The notes: generated by a model from the letters alone, not told the origin. 64,000 nt of DNA from Sulfitobacter aestuariivivens (GCF_014763045.1 NZ_JACTAG010000002.1:744001-808000); one strand, 5' to 3'. Shown: positions 25,569 through 35,253, numbered from the stretch's first letter. Numbers and translations are program-made.

Positions 25569-27461
25569 TTATTCAGCATACATGTCGTCAATCAGCACTT
25601 TGTGCTTCTTTTCGACGGTCGCCCGTTTGAGCTTCATCGTCGCAGTCAGTTCTTCGTCTTCAGCGGTCAAAAGCGTATCGATCAAACGGAATTTCTTGAT
25701 TTGCTCTACACGGGCAAAATCCTTGTTCACCTCCTCTACCACCGACCCGATCAAATCGCGCACTTCGTCAGCAGCACAGAGACTTTTGAAGTTTGAGAAA
25801 GGCACGCGCTTGTCCTGCGCAAACTTTTCCACGTTTTCCTGATCAATCATGACAAGACAGCTCAGGAATTTGCGCCTGTCGCCCACAACGACGGCATCGG
25901 CAATATAGGGTGAAAATTTCAGCCTGTTCTCGATTTCGGCGGGGGTGATGTTCTTGCCGCCCGCCGTAATGATGATGTCTTTCAGACGCCCTGTGATCCG
26001 CAGGAACCCTTCGTTGTCGATCAGACCGACATCGCCGGTGCGCAGCCAGCCGTCCTCAGTAAAGGTTTCGGCGGTCTTTTCTGGCTTGTTCCAATACCCC
26101 TTGAAGACGTTACCGACCTTGTATTGGACCTCTCCATCGTCCGCAATGCGCAGATGGCCCGACTCAATCGGCTTGCCCACTGTCCCCAGCTTGTCCTCAC
26201 CGGGATTTGTCACCGTGATGATGCCCGCACTTTCGGACATTCCGTATCCTTCAAAGATTTTCACGCCAACGGCCCGGAACCAAAGCAAAAGTTCCGCAGA
26301 AATAGGGGCAGCGCCAGATGTACCGCGGCGCAGTTTATCAAAACCCAGCATCCTGCGGACATTCCGGAAGACAAGCAGATCATACATCTGGTAGCGCATG
26401 TTCAGCGATGCCGGGACAGGCTTGCCCGCCAGTTCCAGTTCCGCCTTGGCCTTGCCCGTTTTCAGCGCTTGATCAAACAGCCAGCGGGCCGTGGGCGTGG
26501 CATCCTGCAACAGGATCGAAACGCGGCTATAGATCTTTTCCCAAACGCGGGGCACGCCGGTAAAAATAGAAGGCGAAACCTCCTGAATGTTCTCAAACAC
26601 TGTTTCAGGGCTTTCGGCGAAGTTCACGATGGTGCGCCCGGCGATGGGCTGAACAACAGAAACCACACGTTCCAAAATATGACAGAGCGGCAGAAAGCAA
26701 ACCTGCTCATCGCCGGGTTCGACTGGCAGCTTTTGCTGGCCGACCCCGATGGTTGCCATGATGTTACTGTGGGTGATCTCAACACCCTTGGGCATCCCGG
26801 TCGTCCCAGAGGTATAAACAAGGATCGCCGTTTCATCCGGTTTGCCGTTGGTGATCTCATCTTCAAAAAGGGACGCATTTGCGGCAAACACCGCTTCACC
26901 CATCTTGTAGAGATCATCGATAAAGATCACGTCCGCATCAGAGAAATCGTGCAAACCGGTGCGGTCATAGACAATGACCTTTTTCAGCCCGGGCATCTTT
27001 GCTTTGACGGAAAGGTATTTGTCGAGCTGTTCGTCATTTTCGACGAACAGGTATGAACTCGTGCTGTCGTTGACCAGATATTCCAGCTGAGCGGCAGAGT
27101 CGGTTGTGTAAACCCCCGAAACGATACCACCCATGCACTGCACGCCCATGTCGGTATAGATCCATTCCTTGTTGTCTTCCGACAGGATCGACACCACATC
27201 GCCACGGCGCATGCCCAAGTCATAAAGCCCAAGCCCGATCAGCCGCGCGCGCTCAAAATAATCGGTCCAGCTGTGTTCAAGCCAGATGCCGAAATCCTTT
27301 TCGCGGTGAGCTGTTTGCGTGGTCAGCGCACGGCAGCGGTCCATAAACATCTTGGGCAGCGTGTCAAAGCCATCCACATAGAACGGCGCGCGCGTGAGAT
27401 CCTTGTTAAAGGTCAGACCCTTGATGGTCACCTGTTCCGGTATGTCGGTAATGACATTCAT
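25569..27461 (-). CDS. AMP-forming long-chain acyl-CoA synthetase in the ABC importer operon
   Basis: AMP-binding enzyme of 630 residues in the long-chain acyl-CoA synthetase (FAA1/FadD15-like) group. It shows the ATP motif VYTSGTTGMPKGVEITH, FEGYGMSESAG, GWLRTGDVG and the hinge GRLKDIIITAGGKNITPAEIE. The Lys-containing end FRLIDTLLTAEDEELTATMKLKR is typical of this group. ATG 27461 is supported by GGGAGGG 6-12 bases upstream; the 5' frame extension to 27572 lies in livF. It sits between livF and livK, so it probably activates the imported acid to its CoA thioester on entry (inference). Confidence 0.9.
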   Translation of the reverse strand: MNVITDIPEQVTIKGLTFNKDLTRAPFYVDGFDTLPKMFMDRCRALTTQTAHREKDFGIWLEHSWTDYFERARLIGLGLYDLGMRRGDVVSILSEDNKEWIYTDMGVQCMGGIVSGVYTTDSAAQLEYLVNDSTSSYLFVENDEQLDKYLSVKAKMPGLKKVIVYDRTGLHDFSDADVIFIDDLYKMGEAVFAANASLFEDEITNGKPDETAILVYTSGTTGMPKGVEITHSNIMATIGVGQQKLPVEPGDEQVCFLPLCHILERVVSVVQPIAGRTIVNFAESPETVFENIQEVSPSIFTGVPRVWEKIYSRVSILLQDATPTARWLFDQALKTGKAKAELELAGKPVPASLNMRYQMYDLLVFRNVRRMLGFDKLRRGTSGAAPISAELLLWFRAVGVKIFEGYGMSESAGIITVTNPGEDKLGTVGKPIESGHLRIADDGEVQYKVGNVFKGYWNKPEKTAETFTEDGWLRTGDVGLIDNEGFLRITGRLKDIIITAGGKNITPAEIENRLKFSPYIADAVVVGDRRKFLSCLVMIDQENVEKFAQDKRVPFSNFKSLCAADEVRDLIGSVVEEVNKDFARVEQIKKFRLIDTLLTAEDEELTATMKLKRATVEKKHKVLIDDMYAE

Positions 27462-27474
27462 CTGCGTTCCCTCC

Positions 27475-28248
27475 CTAGCGCCAGGTCTTGCGCTTTTTCC
27501 ACCGCTTTTGCGTCCGTTCCCCTGCTTCCTGTACACCCAGATAGAATTCCTGAATGTCCTTGCTGGCCGCAAGCACCGGGGCCTTGTCGTTCATCACGAT
27601 ACGACCGATTTCCATGACATAGCCATGGTGTGCTGTGTCCAGGGCCACCTTGGCGTTCTGTTCAACCAGCATCATCGTCACACCCTGTTCGGTATTCAGA
27701 CGTTTGATGATGGTGAAAATCTCTTTTACCAGCAAGGGGGACAACCCAAGGCTGGGCTCATCCAGCAGCATGACCTTGGGTTTGGCCAGCAACCCCCGCC
27801 CGATGGCAAGCATCTGCTGTTGCCCGCCAGAAAGCGTGCCGGCAGCCTGCCGCGCTTTGTCCTTCAGGATCGGAAAATAGCCGTAAACCATCTCCAGATC
27901 ATTGCGCACGCCCGCTTTGTCATTGCGGGTATAGGCGCCCATCAGCAAGTTTTCCTCGACGCTCAGCAACGGGAAAACCTCGCGCCCCTCAGGTACATGG
28001 ATGACACCCCGTCGCACAATCTGGTCGGGTTCCATCCCCTGGATGCTTTCGCCTTCCAGATGGATCGTGCCCTTTTCGGGGTCCATGATCCCTGAGATGG
28101 TTTTCAATAGTGTCGTCTTTCCGGCTCCATTCGCCCCCAGCACGGTCACGATCTGGCCTTCGTGCACCTCAACGCTGACACCGCGGATCGCCATGACCGG
28201 GCCATAGTAGCTCTCGAGGTTATCCACGCGCAAAATAGGTTCGCTCAT
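27475..28248 (-). CDS. livF: ABC transporter ATP-binding protein LivF
   Basis: Cytoplasmic ATPase subunit (257 residues). It has Walker A GANGAGKT, the Q-loop region EGREVFPLLSVEENLL, the signature LSGGQQQMLAIGRGL and Walker B VMLLDEPSLGL. The LivF-type EQNAKVALDTAHHGYVMEIGRIV follows. It overlaps livG by four bases and is 13 bases from the acyl-CoA synthetase start. The C-terminal tail is basic and slightly longer than usual (RTQKRWKKRKTWR). Confidence 0.93.
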   Translation of the reverse strand: MSEPILRVDNLESYYGPVMAIRGVSVEVHEGQIVTVLGANGAGKTTLLKTISGIMDPEKGTIHLEGESIQGMEPDQIVRRGVIHVPEGREVFPLLSVEENLLMGAYTRNDKAGVRNDLEMVYGYFPILKDKARQAAGTLSGGQQQMLAIGRGLLAKPKVMLLDEPSLGLSPLLVKEIFTIIKRLNTEQGVTMMLVEQNAKVALDTAHHGYVMEIGRIVMNDKAPVLAASKDIQEFYLGVQEAGERTQKRWKKRKTWR

Positions 28249-29024
28249 GCTGCGTCCTCCGCATCATCCGAACCGATGTAGGCTTCGATAACCTTGGGGT
28301 CCCTTTGCACTTCTTCCGGCGTGCCGATGGCCAGCATCCGACCGTCCGCTAGCGCCATGACGCGATCGGAAACCGCGCTTACCAACGACATGTCGTGCTC
28401 TACCATCAAAACAGTGATGCCCATCAGCTTTTTGATGTCTTCGATCCAGAAGGCCACGTCCTGCGTTTCCTCGACCGACAGACCAGACGCCGGTTCGTCC
28501 AGCAGCAACAGCTTGGGTTCAATTGCCAGTGCGCGGCCCATCTCGACCACCTTGCGGACACCGTATGGCAGGCCCGCGATGAACTTCTCGCGGTAGGGCT
28601 GGAGATCCAGAAAATCGATGACCTCTTCGACCGCCTTGCGATGCCGCTTTTCCTCGCGGCGCACGAAGGGGGTAAAAAACATCTCGCCAACAGGGTTCGA
28701 TTTGCGATGTTTGTGGCGGCCCACCAACAGGTTTTGCAAAACGCTGGCTTGCTCGAACAATTCAATGTTCTGGAAGGTCCGAGCGATGCCAAGGCCTGCA
28801 ATCTCGTACGGTTGCCGGTCCAGCAGGCTTTGACCCTGAAACCGGATATCGCCTGCAAAGGGGTCATAGATCCGGCTGATCAGATTAAAGATCGTGGACT
28901 TACCCGCACCATTCGGGCCGACAAGGGCAAAGACTTCGCCCTCTTCCACAGCAAAGCTGACGTCATCCACCGCCGTCACGCCGCCAAACTTCAGCGTGAC
29001 GTTCTCAAGTTCCAGCAAACTCAT
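28245..29024 (-). CDS. livG: ABC transporter ATP-binding protein LivG
   Basis: Second ATPase subunit (259 residues). Walker A is GPNGAGKS. The LivG-type IARTFQNIELFEQASVLQNLL follows, then a divergent signature LPYGVRKVVEMGRAL in place of LSGGQ, as is usual in LivG, and Walker B LLLLDEPASGLS. It starts with an ATGA overlap with livM and ends overlapping livF, so the subunits are translationally coupled. Confidence 0.93.
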   Translation of the reverse strand: MSLLELENVTLKFGGVTAVDDVSFAVEEGEVFALVGPNGAGKSTIFNLISRIYDPFAGDIRFQGQSLLDRQPYEIAGLGIARTFQNIELFEQASVLQNLLVGRHKHRKSNPVGEMFFTPFVRREEKRHRKAVEEVIDFLDLQPYREKFIAGLPYGVRKVVEMGRALAIEPKLLLLDEPASGLSVEETQDVAFWIEDIKKLMGITVLMVEHDMSLVSAVSDRVMALADGRMLAIGTPEEVQRDPKVIEAYIGSDDAEDAA

Positions 29025-30121
29025 CGCATCCGCTCCGTCTTGAGATAGCTTTTCTGGCGGCGGAACATGTCGCGGCGGTAAAACGGGAACAGCTCAAAAT
29101 ACGTACGTATCTTCAGCCATCGACCCCAAAGCCCGTTGGGTTCAAACAAGATCACGGCAACAAGGATCGCCCCGAAGACACCGCTTTCCAGCCCCGGAAT
29201 GGTCATCGATGACCCACCCGTCATGCCGTTGATGATGTCACGCACAAAGCTGATCGCCTGCGGCAGGAAAACAATCACGATCGCCCCCATGAACGCGCCC
29301 TGAATGAAGCCGATCCCGCCCACAACAATCATCAGCAGCAGGGTGATCGAGATCACGATGTTGAACGTTTCGTTGTTAAACACACCCGAGAAATGGCCCA
29401 TCATCGCACCGGCCACGCCCGTGATCCCACAAGAGATCGCAAAGGCCAGTGTCCGGGTTCGCGCGATATTGACGCCCATCGCCTGCGCCGAAATTTCACT
29501 GTCGCGCACGGCAGCAAACGACCGCCCCAGCGGGGACCGCAGGATATTGCGATAGCCGATCAGTATAAGCACCGTGATCGCCAGATAAAGCCAGTACATC
29601 CCCGTGATGTTCGCATATCGGTTAAAGCTGATGCCAAAGAGTTCGATATCAGGAGCAAAGATGCCTGATACGCCCCCTGTCCAAGGCTCCAAAATAACGA
29701 TGATGCTTTCCGACAAAATCCCAATCGCCATCGTCGCAATCGCCAGATAAATGCCGTGCAACTTGGTTGTGGGAATGGCGATCAGCATACCTGCAAACGC
29801 GGCACACAGACCAGCCAGCGGCATCGACAGCAGGAACGGCAATCCCCAGTTTTCCATGAACAGAACATTGGTATAGGCGCCCACCGCCAAAAAAGCGGCA
29901 TGGCCCAGACTGGCCTGCCCGGTATGCCCCACCAGCAGCATCAGCCCCATGCCCGCAACGGCCCAGATCAGCATTGAGGTGAATTCGCCCAGCAGGAATT
30001 CCCCCACCAGATAAGGCAGCGCAATGGCGATCACCAACAGCAACATGTACCAAAAGGCGTGAAAACCATGTTTGAACAAACCGATATCGGCGTCATAACT
30101 TTTCTTGAAGATAATGCGCAT
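29021..30121 (-). CDS. livM: ABC transporter permease LivM
   Basis: Inner-membrane permease of 366 residues with about nine to ten hydrophobic segments. The LivM signature GHTGQASLGHAAFLAVGAYT and the EAA-like region SPLGRSFAAVRDSEISAQAMGVN are present. There is a cytoplasmic N-terminal extension (MRIIFKKSYDADIGLFKHG) and a C-terminal charged tail. It lies four bases after livH and overlaps livG. Confidence 0.92.
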   Translation of the reverse strand: MRIIFKKSYDADIGLFKHGFHAFWYMLLLVIAIALPYLVGEFLLGEFTSMLIWAVAGMGLMLLVGHTGQASLGHAAFLAVGAYTNVLFMENWGLPFLLSMPLAGLCAAFAGMLIAIPTTKLHGIYLAIATMAIGILSESIIVILEPWTGGVSGIFAPDIELFGISFNRYANITGMYWLYLAITVLILIGYRNILRSPLGRSFAAVRDSEISAQAMGVNIARTRTLAFAISCGITGVAGAMMGHFSGVFNNETFNIVISITLLLMIVVGGIGFIQGAFMGAIVIVFLPQAISFVRDIINGMTGGSSMTIPGLESGVFGAILVAVILFEPNGLWGRWLKIRTYFELFPFYRRDMFRRQKSYLKTERMR

Positions 30122-30125
30122 CTGA

Positions 30126-31001
30126 TTACACCTTCTTCGCCTGAACCTGGCTTAGAATGCCATGGGGCCGGAACACCAGGATCAGAACTAGGATCAGATA
30201 GGGCATAAGCCGCGCCAGATCGCCGCCCAGATACCGGGCAGAGAAGGGTTCGACCAGACCGATGATGATGCCGCCCAGCAATGCGCCGGGCAAAGAGCCA
30301 AGCCCGCCGATCACGGCTGCCGCAAAGGCCTTGATGCCCAAAAAGCCCGTGGCCGGATCAATAGACCCTTTGGAGGCAAACAGGATGCCCGCAATTGCGG
30401 CCACCGCGCCTGACAGCGCCCAGACCAGCGAATGCACGCGCTTGACGGGGATACCCATGTAGTAAGCCGCCATCTGGTTCTGACTGGACGCTTGCATCGC
30501 CACACCCATCTTGGTGCGTGCAAAGAAGAAGTACATGCCCACGGTCAGCGCAATGGTCACGACGATCACAAACACTTCGTCCAACCCCAGCACCACACCG
30601 CCAAAGCGGATGTCGCGACCCGCAAGGGGGCTCTCGAGGCTTTGGGGCTCGTGACCCCAGATCACGCCCGCAACAAAGCGGAACACAAACCCGATCGCGA
30701 TGGTCAGGATCACCACGGCAATCTGGCTTTGCCCGAACGTCCGCCGCAACAGGACCGCATCCATCAGATAGCCGACCGCCGCCATGATCAGAATCGTCAG
30801 CGGCACTGCCACGACAAATGGCAAATGTGCGTAATGTTCGTTGGTCAGCCCAAGGGCCACAAAGGCCCCCAGCATCATCATGTCGCCTTGTGCGAAATTA
30901 ACAGCCTCTGTCGCCTTGTAGATGAGCACAAAGCCCATTGCGATCAGACCATAAACGCACCCATTGGCGAGCCCGCTCACCAAGAGTTGCAGTGCATCCA
31001 A
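30126..31001 (-). CDS. livH: ABC transporter permease LivH
   Basis: Inner-membrane permease of 291 residues and first gene of the operon livH-livM-livG-livF-acyl-CoA synthetase-livK. It shows the LivH features GLANGCVYGLIAMGFVLIYK, VNFAQGDMMMLGAFVAL and the EAA-like TKMGVAMQASSQNQMAAYYMG. GGGAGGAA lies just upstream of the ATG. The promoter must lie in the 506-bp gap shared with the P450 gene. Confidence 0.92.
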   Translation of the reverse strand: MDALQLLVSGLANGCVYGLIAMGFVLIYKATEAVNFAQGDMMMLGAFVALGLTNEHYAHLPFVVAVPLTILIMAAVGYLMDAVLLRRTFGQSQIAVVILTIAIGFVFRFVAGVIWGHEPQSLESPLAGRDIRFGGVVLGLDEVFVIVVTIALTVGMYFFFARTKMGVAMQASSQNQMAAYYMGIPVKRVHSLVWALSGAVAAIAGILFASKGSIDPATGFLGIKAFAAAVIGGLGSLPGALLGGIIIGLVEPFSARYLGGDLARLMPYLILVLILVFRPHGILSQVQAKKV

Positions 31002-31507
31002 TGCTAAGTTCCTCCCTGAAACCTATGTGACTGCTCTTACGGCAGTTTGCCCCTTATTGGTCTTTCGACGTTGCGGCACTTTTTGAAACGTACGCTGAAT
31101 ACGCAAAGAGTGTCGATACCTTCACGCCTCAGCTGCTTTTTTACCTCAGTTCAGCCGAACACTCATTTCGCCGCGCGCCTCCCACGATTCGCGGCGCAGT
31201 TGTGTTGACGGTGATCCTATTCGCAAGTCTGTCCGGTAATCCACCGTTTCCGTCGAAACTCCTGTTGCGTCACTTTCCTGCCAAGGGGCACCCAACCAGA
31301 ATGCCGACGCGCCGATCGCAGACAATTCCCTTGCCGCAGAAAGATTCCGCATCACATTCGTCCAGATACGGCCCCCGCCAAAGTGCCCGCCACCAGGCGT
31401 CCCGATATCGCGACGCCGGCCCATGACCCGGGGTTCAGGTTGACACATGGTCCCGTTTGCCTGTCGATTGGGGTCAGGAACACGCCAGAATAAGGAGATG
31501 TTCAATC
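31002..31507. other. Divergent regulatory gap between livH and the P450 fusion gene
   Basis: This 506-bp gap holds no convincing gene. The 119-codon minus frame at 31146-31505 has no recognisable family features. It must contain the promoters of both the importer operon and the P450 gene. A TTGACA hexamer at 31440-31445 points toward the P450 gene, but I find no good -10 at 16-18 bp. A short inverted repeat ACTGC/GCAGT lies at 31030-31046. AAGGAG at 31491-31496 is the P450 Shine-Dalgarno site. Confidence 0.5.
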
Positions 31508-34500
31508 ATGTCAGACGAGGTAAAGCTTGAACGCATTCCAATGCCCGAAAAGAAGCCGGTCGTTGGGAACATGCTTTCGGTCGATAAGGATCAGCCACTT
31601 CAGAGCCTGATGGATATGACCCGAAAGCTGGGACCGATCATCCGGATGGACATGATGGGCACGCCGCTGGTCGTCGTATCCGGGCCAGACCTTGTCGACG
31701 AACTTTGTGATGAGCAACGCTTTGACAAGGCGGTGCGCGGGTCGCTCAGACGGGTGCGCGCCATCGGGGGTGACGGGCTTTTCACCGGCGACACCCAGGA
31801 ACCGAACTGGAGCAAGGCGCACAACATCCTGCTGCCGACCTTCAGCAGGCAGGCGATGGGCAACTACTTTCCCATGATGCTTGATATCGCCGGACAGCTT
31901 TGTCTCAAGTGGGAACGCATGAACTCGGACGATGATATTGATGTCGTCCATGACATGACAGCTGTCGCGCTCGATACTATCGGGGTGTGCGGTTTCAACT
32001 ATCGTTTCAACTCCTTCTACCGCGAGGAATATCACCCCTTCATCAACGCCCTGACGCGGACGCTGGAAACGTCAATGAACCAGCGCGGCCTGCCGTTTGA
32101 AAGCGCGCTGCTGAAAAAGCAATTGGCGCAAAAGGAAAAAGACGTCGCCTACATGAACAAACTGGTCGACGACATCATCGCCGAGCGCCGCAAGGGCGGG
32201 GAGCGGGTCGAAAACGATCTGCTGAATTACATGCTTGATGGCGTCGACAAGGAAACAGGTGAAACTCTGTCGGATGAGAACATCCGTTACCAGATCAACA
32301 CATTCCTGATCGCGGGTCACGAGACGACATCGGGCCTGATGTCCTTCACCATGTATTTCCTGATGAACAATCCGGATGTGCTGGCCAAAGCCTATGAGGA
32401 GGTCGACCGCGTCCTGGGCCGCGATATTTCTGTCCAGCCGACGCTGAAGCAGGTCAACCAACTGACCTATATCAACCAGATCCTGCTGGAATCCCTGCGG
32501 CTGTGGCCCACCGCCCCCGCGTTCTCTGTCTATCCTTACGAAGACGAAGTGATCGGCGGCAAATACAAGCTGAAGAAAAACACTTTCACCACGGTTTTGA
32601 TCCTCATGCTGCACCGTGACAAATCGGTCTGGGGCGAAAACGCGGAAGAGTTCAATCCCGATAACTTTGCCCCCGAAGCAGTCGCGTCGCGCCCACCGAA
32701 CGCCTACAAACCGTTCGGTAACGGCCAGCGCGCATGTATCGGACGGCAGTTTGCAATGCAGGAAGCGGTTCTTGTCGTCGGCATGATCCTGCAGCGGTTC
32801 GAGTTGATCGACCACCAGAACTGGCAGTTCAAGATCAAGGAAAGCATGTCGATCAAACCAGACGGGCTTCGGATGAAAGTGCGCATGCGCAAGGATGTGC
32901 AGCGCTCGCAACTGGTGGCTGGATCAGCGACAGATGTGAGCGGCGCCACTGCAGGCCTTGCCGATGCCGCCAAACGACCTAGCCACGGGACACCGGCACT
33001 GGTTCTTTATGGCTCAAACCTGGGCAGCACCGAGGAATACGCCCGGGATCTCGCCCGCGCGGCAGATATGAACGGATTTGACGTTAAACTGGCTGATCTG
33101 GATGACTATGCAGGCAAGCTGCCCACCGATGGCGCTGTTCTGATTGCCTGCGCGTCGTACAATGGCGCGCCGCCCGACAATGCCAAAAAGTTCGTTAACT
33201 GGCTTGAAAGCGCTGAGGCCGGGGCGGCGAAAGGTGTCAAATACGCGGTCTTTGGCTGCGGTCACAGTGATTGGGCCGCCACTTTCCAGGCGACCCCCCG
33301 GATCATCGACGACGCGCTTGAGCGGCTGGGGGCAGAACGGATCATCGCCCGTGCCGAAGGGGACGCCCGCGATGATATCGACGAACAATTCGACACCTGG
33401 GCAGGTGCAGTCTGGCCCGCTGTTGTGACGTCGCTTTCGCTGGATCTGGATCTTGCAGACGCTTCAGAGGCCGCGCCCCTTTACGACGTTGAACGTCTGG
33501 GCGCCTCTGAGACCAATCCTGTCGCTCAGCAAAGCGGTGCACGTGCAGCACCCATCGTGGAAAACCGCGAATTGCAGAATGTCGACGCATCGCACAGATC
33601 AACCCGCCATCTCGTGGTCGACCTGCCCGACGGCATGAAATACCGCGCCGGCGATCACCTGAGCGTCGTCCCGGTCAATTCAGACGAACTGGTAAACCGC
33701 GTTCTCAAGCGATTTGACTTTGATCCGGGCGACCAAATCCGAATCCGATCAAGCTCTAACGATCATAGCCAGCTACCCGTTGATAGCCCAATTTCGGTCA
33801 AGCGACTGCTCTCGCAGATGCTGGAACTTCAATCTGTTGCGTCCCGTCGGGATGTAGCGACCCTCGCCCGCCACACAAGCTGCCCGCACTCCGGACCCAA
33901 GCTTAAGGCGCTGGCCGAAGACGACTATAAGGCAGAGGTGCAGAAAAAGCGCCGCACGGTGCTAGATCTGCTGGAAGAATTCGCGGCCTGCGAACTGCCC
34001 TTTGGCGTCTTCCTTGAGCTGATGCCAATGTTGTCGCCGCGCTACTATTCCATCTCGTCCTCACCAAAGCAGGACGCTGACAGGTGTTCGATCACGGTCG
34101 GGGTGGTGAATGAGCCGGCGATTTCGGGTCTTGGGCAGTTCAAAGGCGTGTGTTCCAACCATCTCGCGCGGCTTGATCAGGGGGACATGGCCGATGTGTC
34201 CATTCGCGGGGCGGACGATGGCTTTCAATTGCCCGATGATCCCGCAACACCTGTGATCATGATCGGGCCAGGTACGGGCATCGCGCCGTTTCGGGGGTTC
34301 TTGCAAGAACGCGCCGCGCTTAAGGCTGAAGGTGCCGATTTGGGTCCGGCAATGCTGTTCTTTGGCTGCCGCCATCCGGATCAGGATTATATCTACCGTG
34401 AAGAGCTGGAAGAATACGCCAAGAACGGCATCGCCGATCTGCATGTTGCCTTCTCTCGGCAGGATAAGACCAAGACCTATGTTCAGGACCTATTGCGCGA

Positions 34501-34708
34501 ACAGCGTGATACGGTCTGGGCCCTGCTGGAGCAGGGCGCCCGGGTCTATGTCTGTGGGGATGGCAGCCGGATGGAACCGGACGTGCGCCGCGCCTTGTCG
34601 CTGATCTATTCCGAAGAAAAGGATGTGAGTGGTGAAGCAGGCGAGGCCTGGCTTGATCAGATGGCCGAGGACGGCCGCTATAACCTGGATGTTTGGGTCA
34701 CGACCTGA
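31508..34708 (+). CDS. CYP102 (P450-BM3)-like cytochrome P450 / NADPH reductase fusion
   Basis: Self-sufficient P450 of 1066 residues. The P450 half has the I-helix motif AGHETTSG (269-276), ExxR (Glu328, Arg331) and the haem loop KPFGNGQRACIGRQFA with Cys410. A linker leads to the FMN domain (LVLYGSNLGSTEEYARDLA, near residue 500), then the FAD domain (SPRYYSISSSP) and NADP domain (GPGTGIAPFRGFLQER, CGDGSRM), ending in DVWVTT. Regions match Bacillus P450-BM3 closely, such as KAHNILLPTFS and CGFNYRFNSFYR. In my alignment from memory, BM3 Phe87 is kept (Phe92), but the fatty-acid-anchoring Arg47 and Tyr51 become Thr52 and Val56, so the substrate may differ. AAGGAG supports the start. Other substrates could be fatty amides, alcohols or alkanes. 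Confidence 0.93.
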   Translation: MSDEVKLERIPMPEKKPVVGNMLSVDKDQPLQSLMDMTRKLGPIIRMDMMGTPLVVVSGPDLVDELCDEQRFDKAVRGSLRRVRAIGGDGLFTGDTQEPNWSKAHNILLPTFSRQAMGNYFPMMLDIAGQLCLKWERMNSDDDIDVVHDMTAVALDTIGVCGFNYRFNSFYREEYHPFINALTRTLETSMNQRGLPFESALLKKQLAQKEKDVAYMNKLVDDIIAERRKGGERVENDLLNYMLDGVDKETGETLSDENIRYQINTFLIAGHETTSGLMSFTMYFLMNNPDVLAKAYEEVDRVLGRDISVQPTLKQVNQLTYINQILLESLRLWPTAPAFSVYPYEDEVIGGKYKLKKNTFTTVLILMLHRDKSVWGENAEEFNPDNFAPEAVASRPPNAYKPFGNGQRACIGRQFAMQEAVLVVGMILQRFELIDHQNWQFKIKESMSIKPDGLRMKVRMRKDVQRSQLVAGSATDVSGATAGLADAAKRPSHGTPALVLYGSNLGSTEEYARDLARAADMNGFDVKLADLDDYAGKLPTDGAVLIACASYNGAPPDNAKKFVNWLESAEAGAAKGVKYAVFGCGHSDWAATFQATPRIIDDALERLGAERIIARAEGDARDDIDEQFDTWAGAVWPAVVTSLSLDLDLADASEAAPLYDVERLGASETNPVAQQSGARAAPIVENRELQNVDASHRSTRHLVVDLPDGMKYRAGDHLSVVPVNSDELVNRVLKRFDFDPGDQIRIRSSSNDHSQLPVDSPISVKRLLSQMLELQSVASRRDVATLARHTSCPHSGPKLKALAEDDYKAEVQKKRRTVLDLLEEFAACELPFGVFLELMPMLSPRYYSISSSPKQDADRCSITVGVVNEPAISGLGQFKGVCSNHLARLDQGDMADVSIRGADDGFQLPDDPATPVIMIGPGTGIAPFRGFLQERAALKAEGADLGPAMLFFGCRHPDQDYIYREELEEYAKNGIADLHVAFSRQDKTKTYVQDLLREQRDTVWALLEQGARVYVCGDGSRMEPDVRRALSLIYSEEKDVSGEAGEAWLDQMAEDGRYNLDVWVTT

Positions 34709-34724
34709 ACACAGCCTGAGACAC

Positions 34725-34753
34725 AAAAAAGCCCGCCGTAAAGGCGGGCTTTT
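34725..34753. terminator. Bidirectional rho-independent terminator
   Basis: A seven-base-pair GC stem (GCCCGCC, loop GTAAA, GGCGGGC) at 34731-34749 is flanked by AAAAAA on the left and TTTT on the right, so it can end both the P450 transcript and the convergent phasin transcript. Confidence 0.88.
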
Positions 34754-34776
34754 CCGTTGGGGTAGGAAGAAAAAGC

Positions 34777-35253
34777 TTAGGCAGCTTTGTTGCTCTTCCA
34801 CATTTTCGCAGCGTTGTCGCGCAGTGCTTCACCGTTCTCGGTGGCAACTTCGCGCACGTAGTCATATGCGGCGCGGGCGTTGTTCATGGAGCACTCGGAC
34901 TGCTCGCGGACGTATGTTGTCTGAACGTCCATCGCGTCTTTCAGAGATTTGGCCGATGCCAGTTTCTCTGCCGCGTTGATGCCGCGGTTGACGTTGACAA
35001 ATGCCGCTTCGGCGATGTTGCCAAGGATGTTGGTGTAGCCTTTGGCGGCGCGAACCAGAACATCTTCGATGGTCTTGTTGTATTCCTGGGTAGTCTCGAA
35101 CAGGTTCTCTGCACGATCTTTTGCAGTGGAAGTCGAGCGCATGACCATCTCACGTGCGCCGTCTGTGACGCGGTCAACGATCTTGTTTGTTTCGGCTTCA
35201 ACTTTGGAAGCTGCTTTGGTTGTCTTTGCGGTTGTTGCTGTCTTCTTGGTCAT
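34777..35253 (-). CDS. Phasin family protein
   Basis: Predicted PHA granule-surface protein of 158 residues. A Lys/Thr/Ala-rich N-terminus (TKKTATTAKTTKAASK) leads into amphipathic helices without Cys-rich or membrane segments, and the phasin_2-type pattern GYTNILGNIAEAAFVNVNRG and TTYVREQSECSMNNARAAYDYV. The start is uncertain: ATGs at 35253, 35265 and 35271 are all in frame and none has a strong Shine-Dalgarno site. The gene is convergent with the P450 gene. A TGCTGC-N3-GCAACA box lies about 80-95 bp upstream and resembles PhaR operators. A second phasin is at 36918. Confidence 0.85.
   Translation of the reverse strand: MTKKTATTAKTTKAASKVEAETNKIVDRVTDGAREMVMRSTSTAKDRAENLFETTQEYNKTIEDVLVRAAKGYTNILGNIAEAAFVNVNRGINAAEKLASAKSLKDAMDVQTTYVREQSECSMNNARAAYDYVREVATENGEALRDNAAKMWKSNKAA

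Noticed and set aside
26124..27056. 310-codon plus-strand open frame opposite the acyl-CoA synthetase
   Set aside because: It is antisense to a well-supported enzyme and shows no family motif.
31146..31505. 119-codon minus-strand frame upstream of the P450 gene
   Set aside because: It has no Shine-Dalgarno site or family features and fills a divergent promoter gap.
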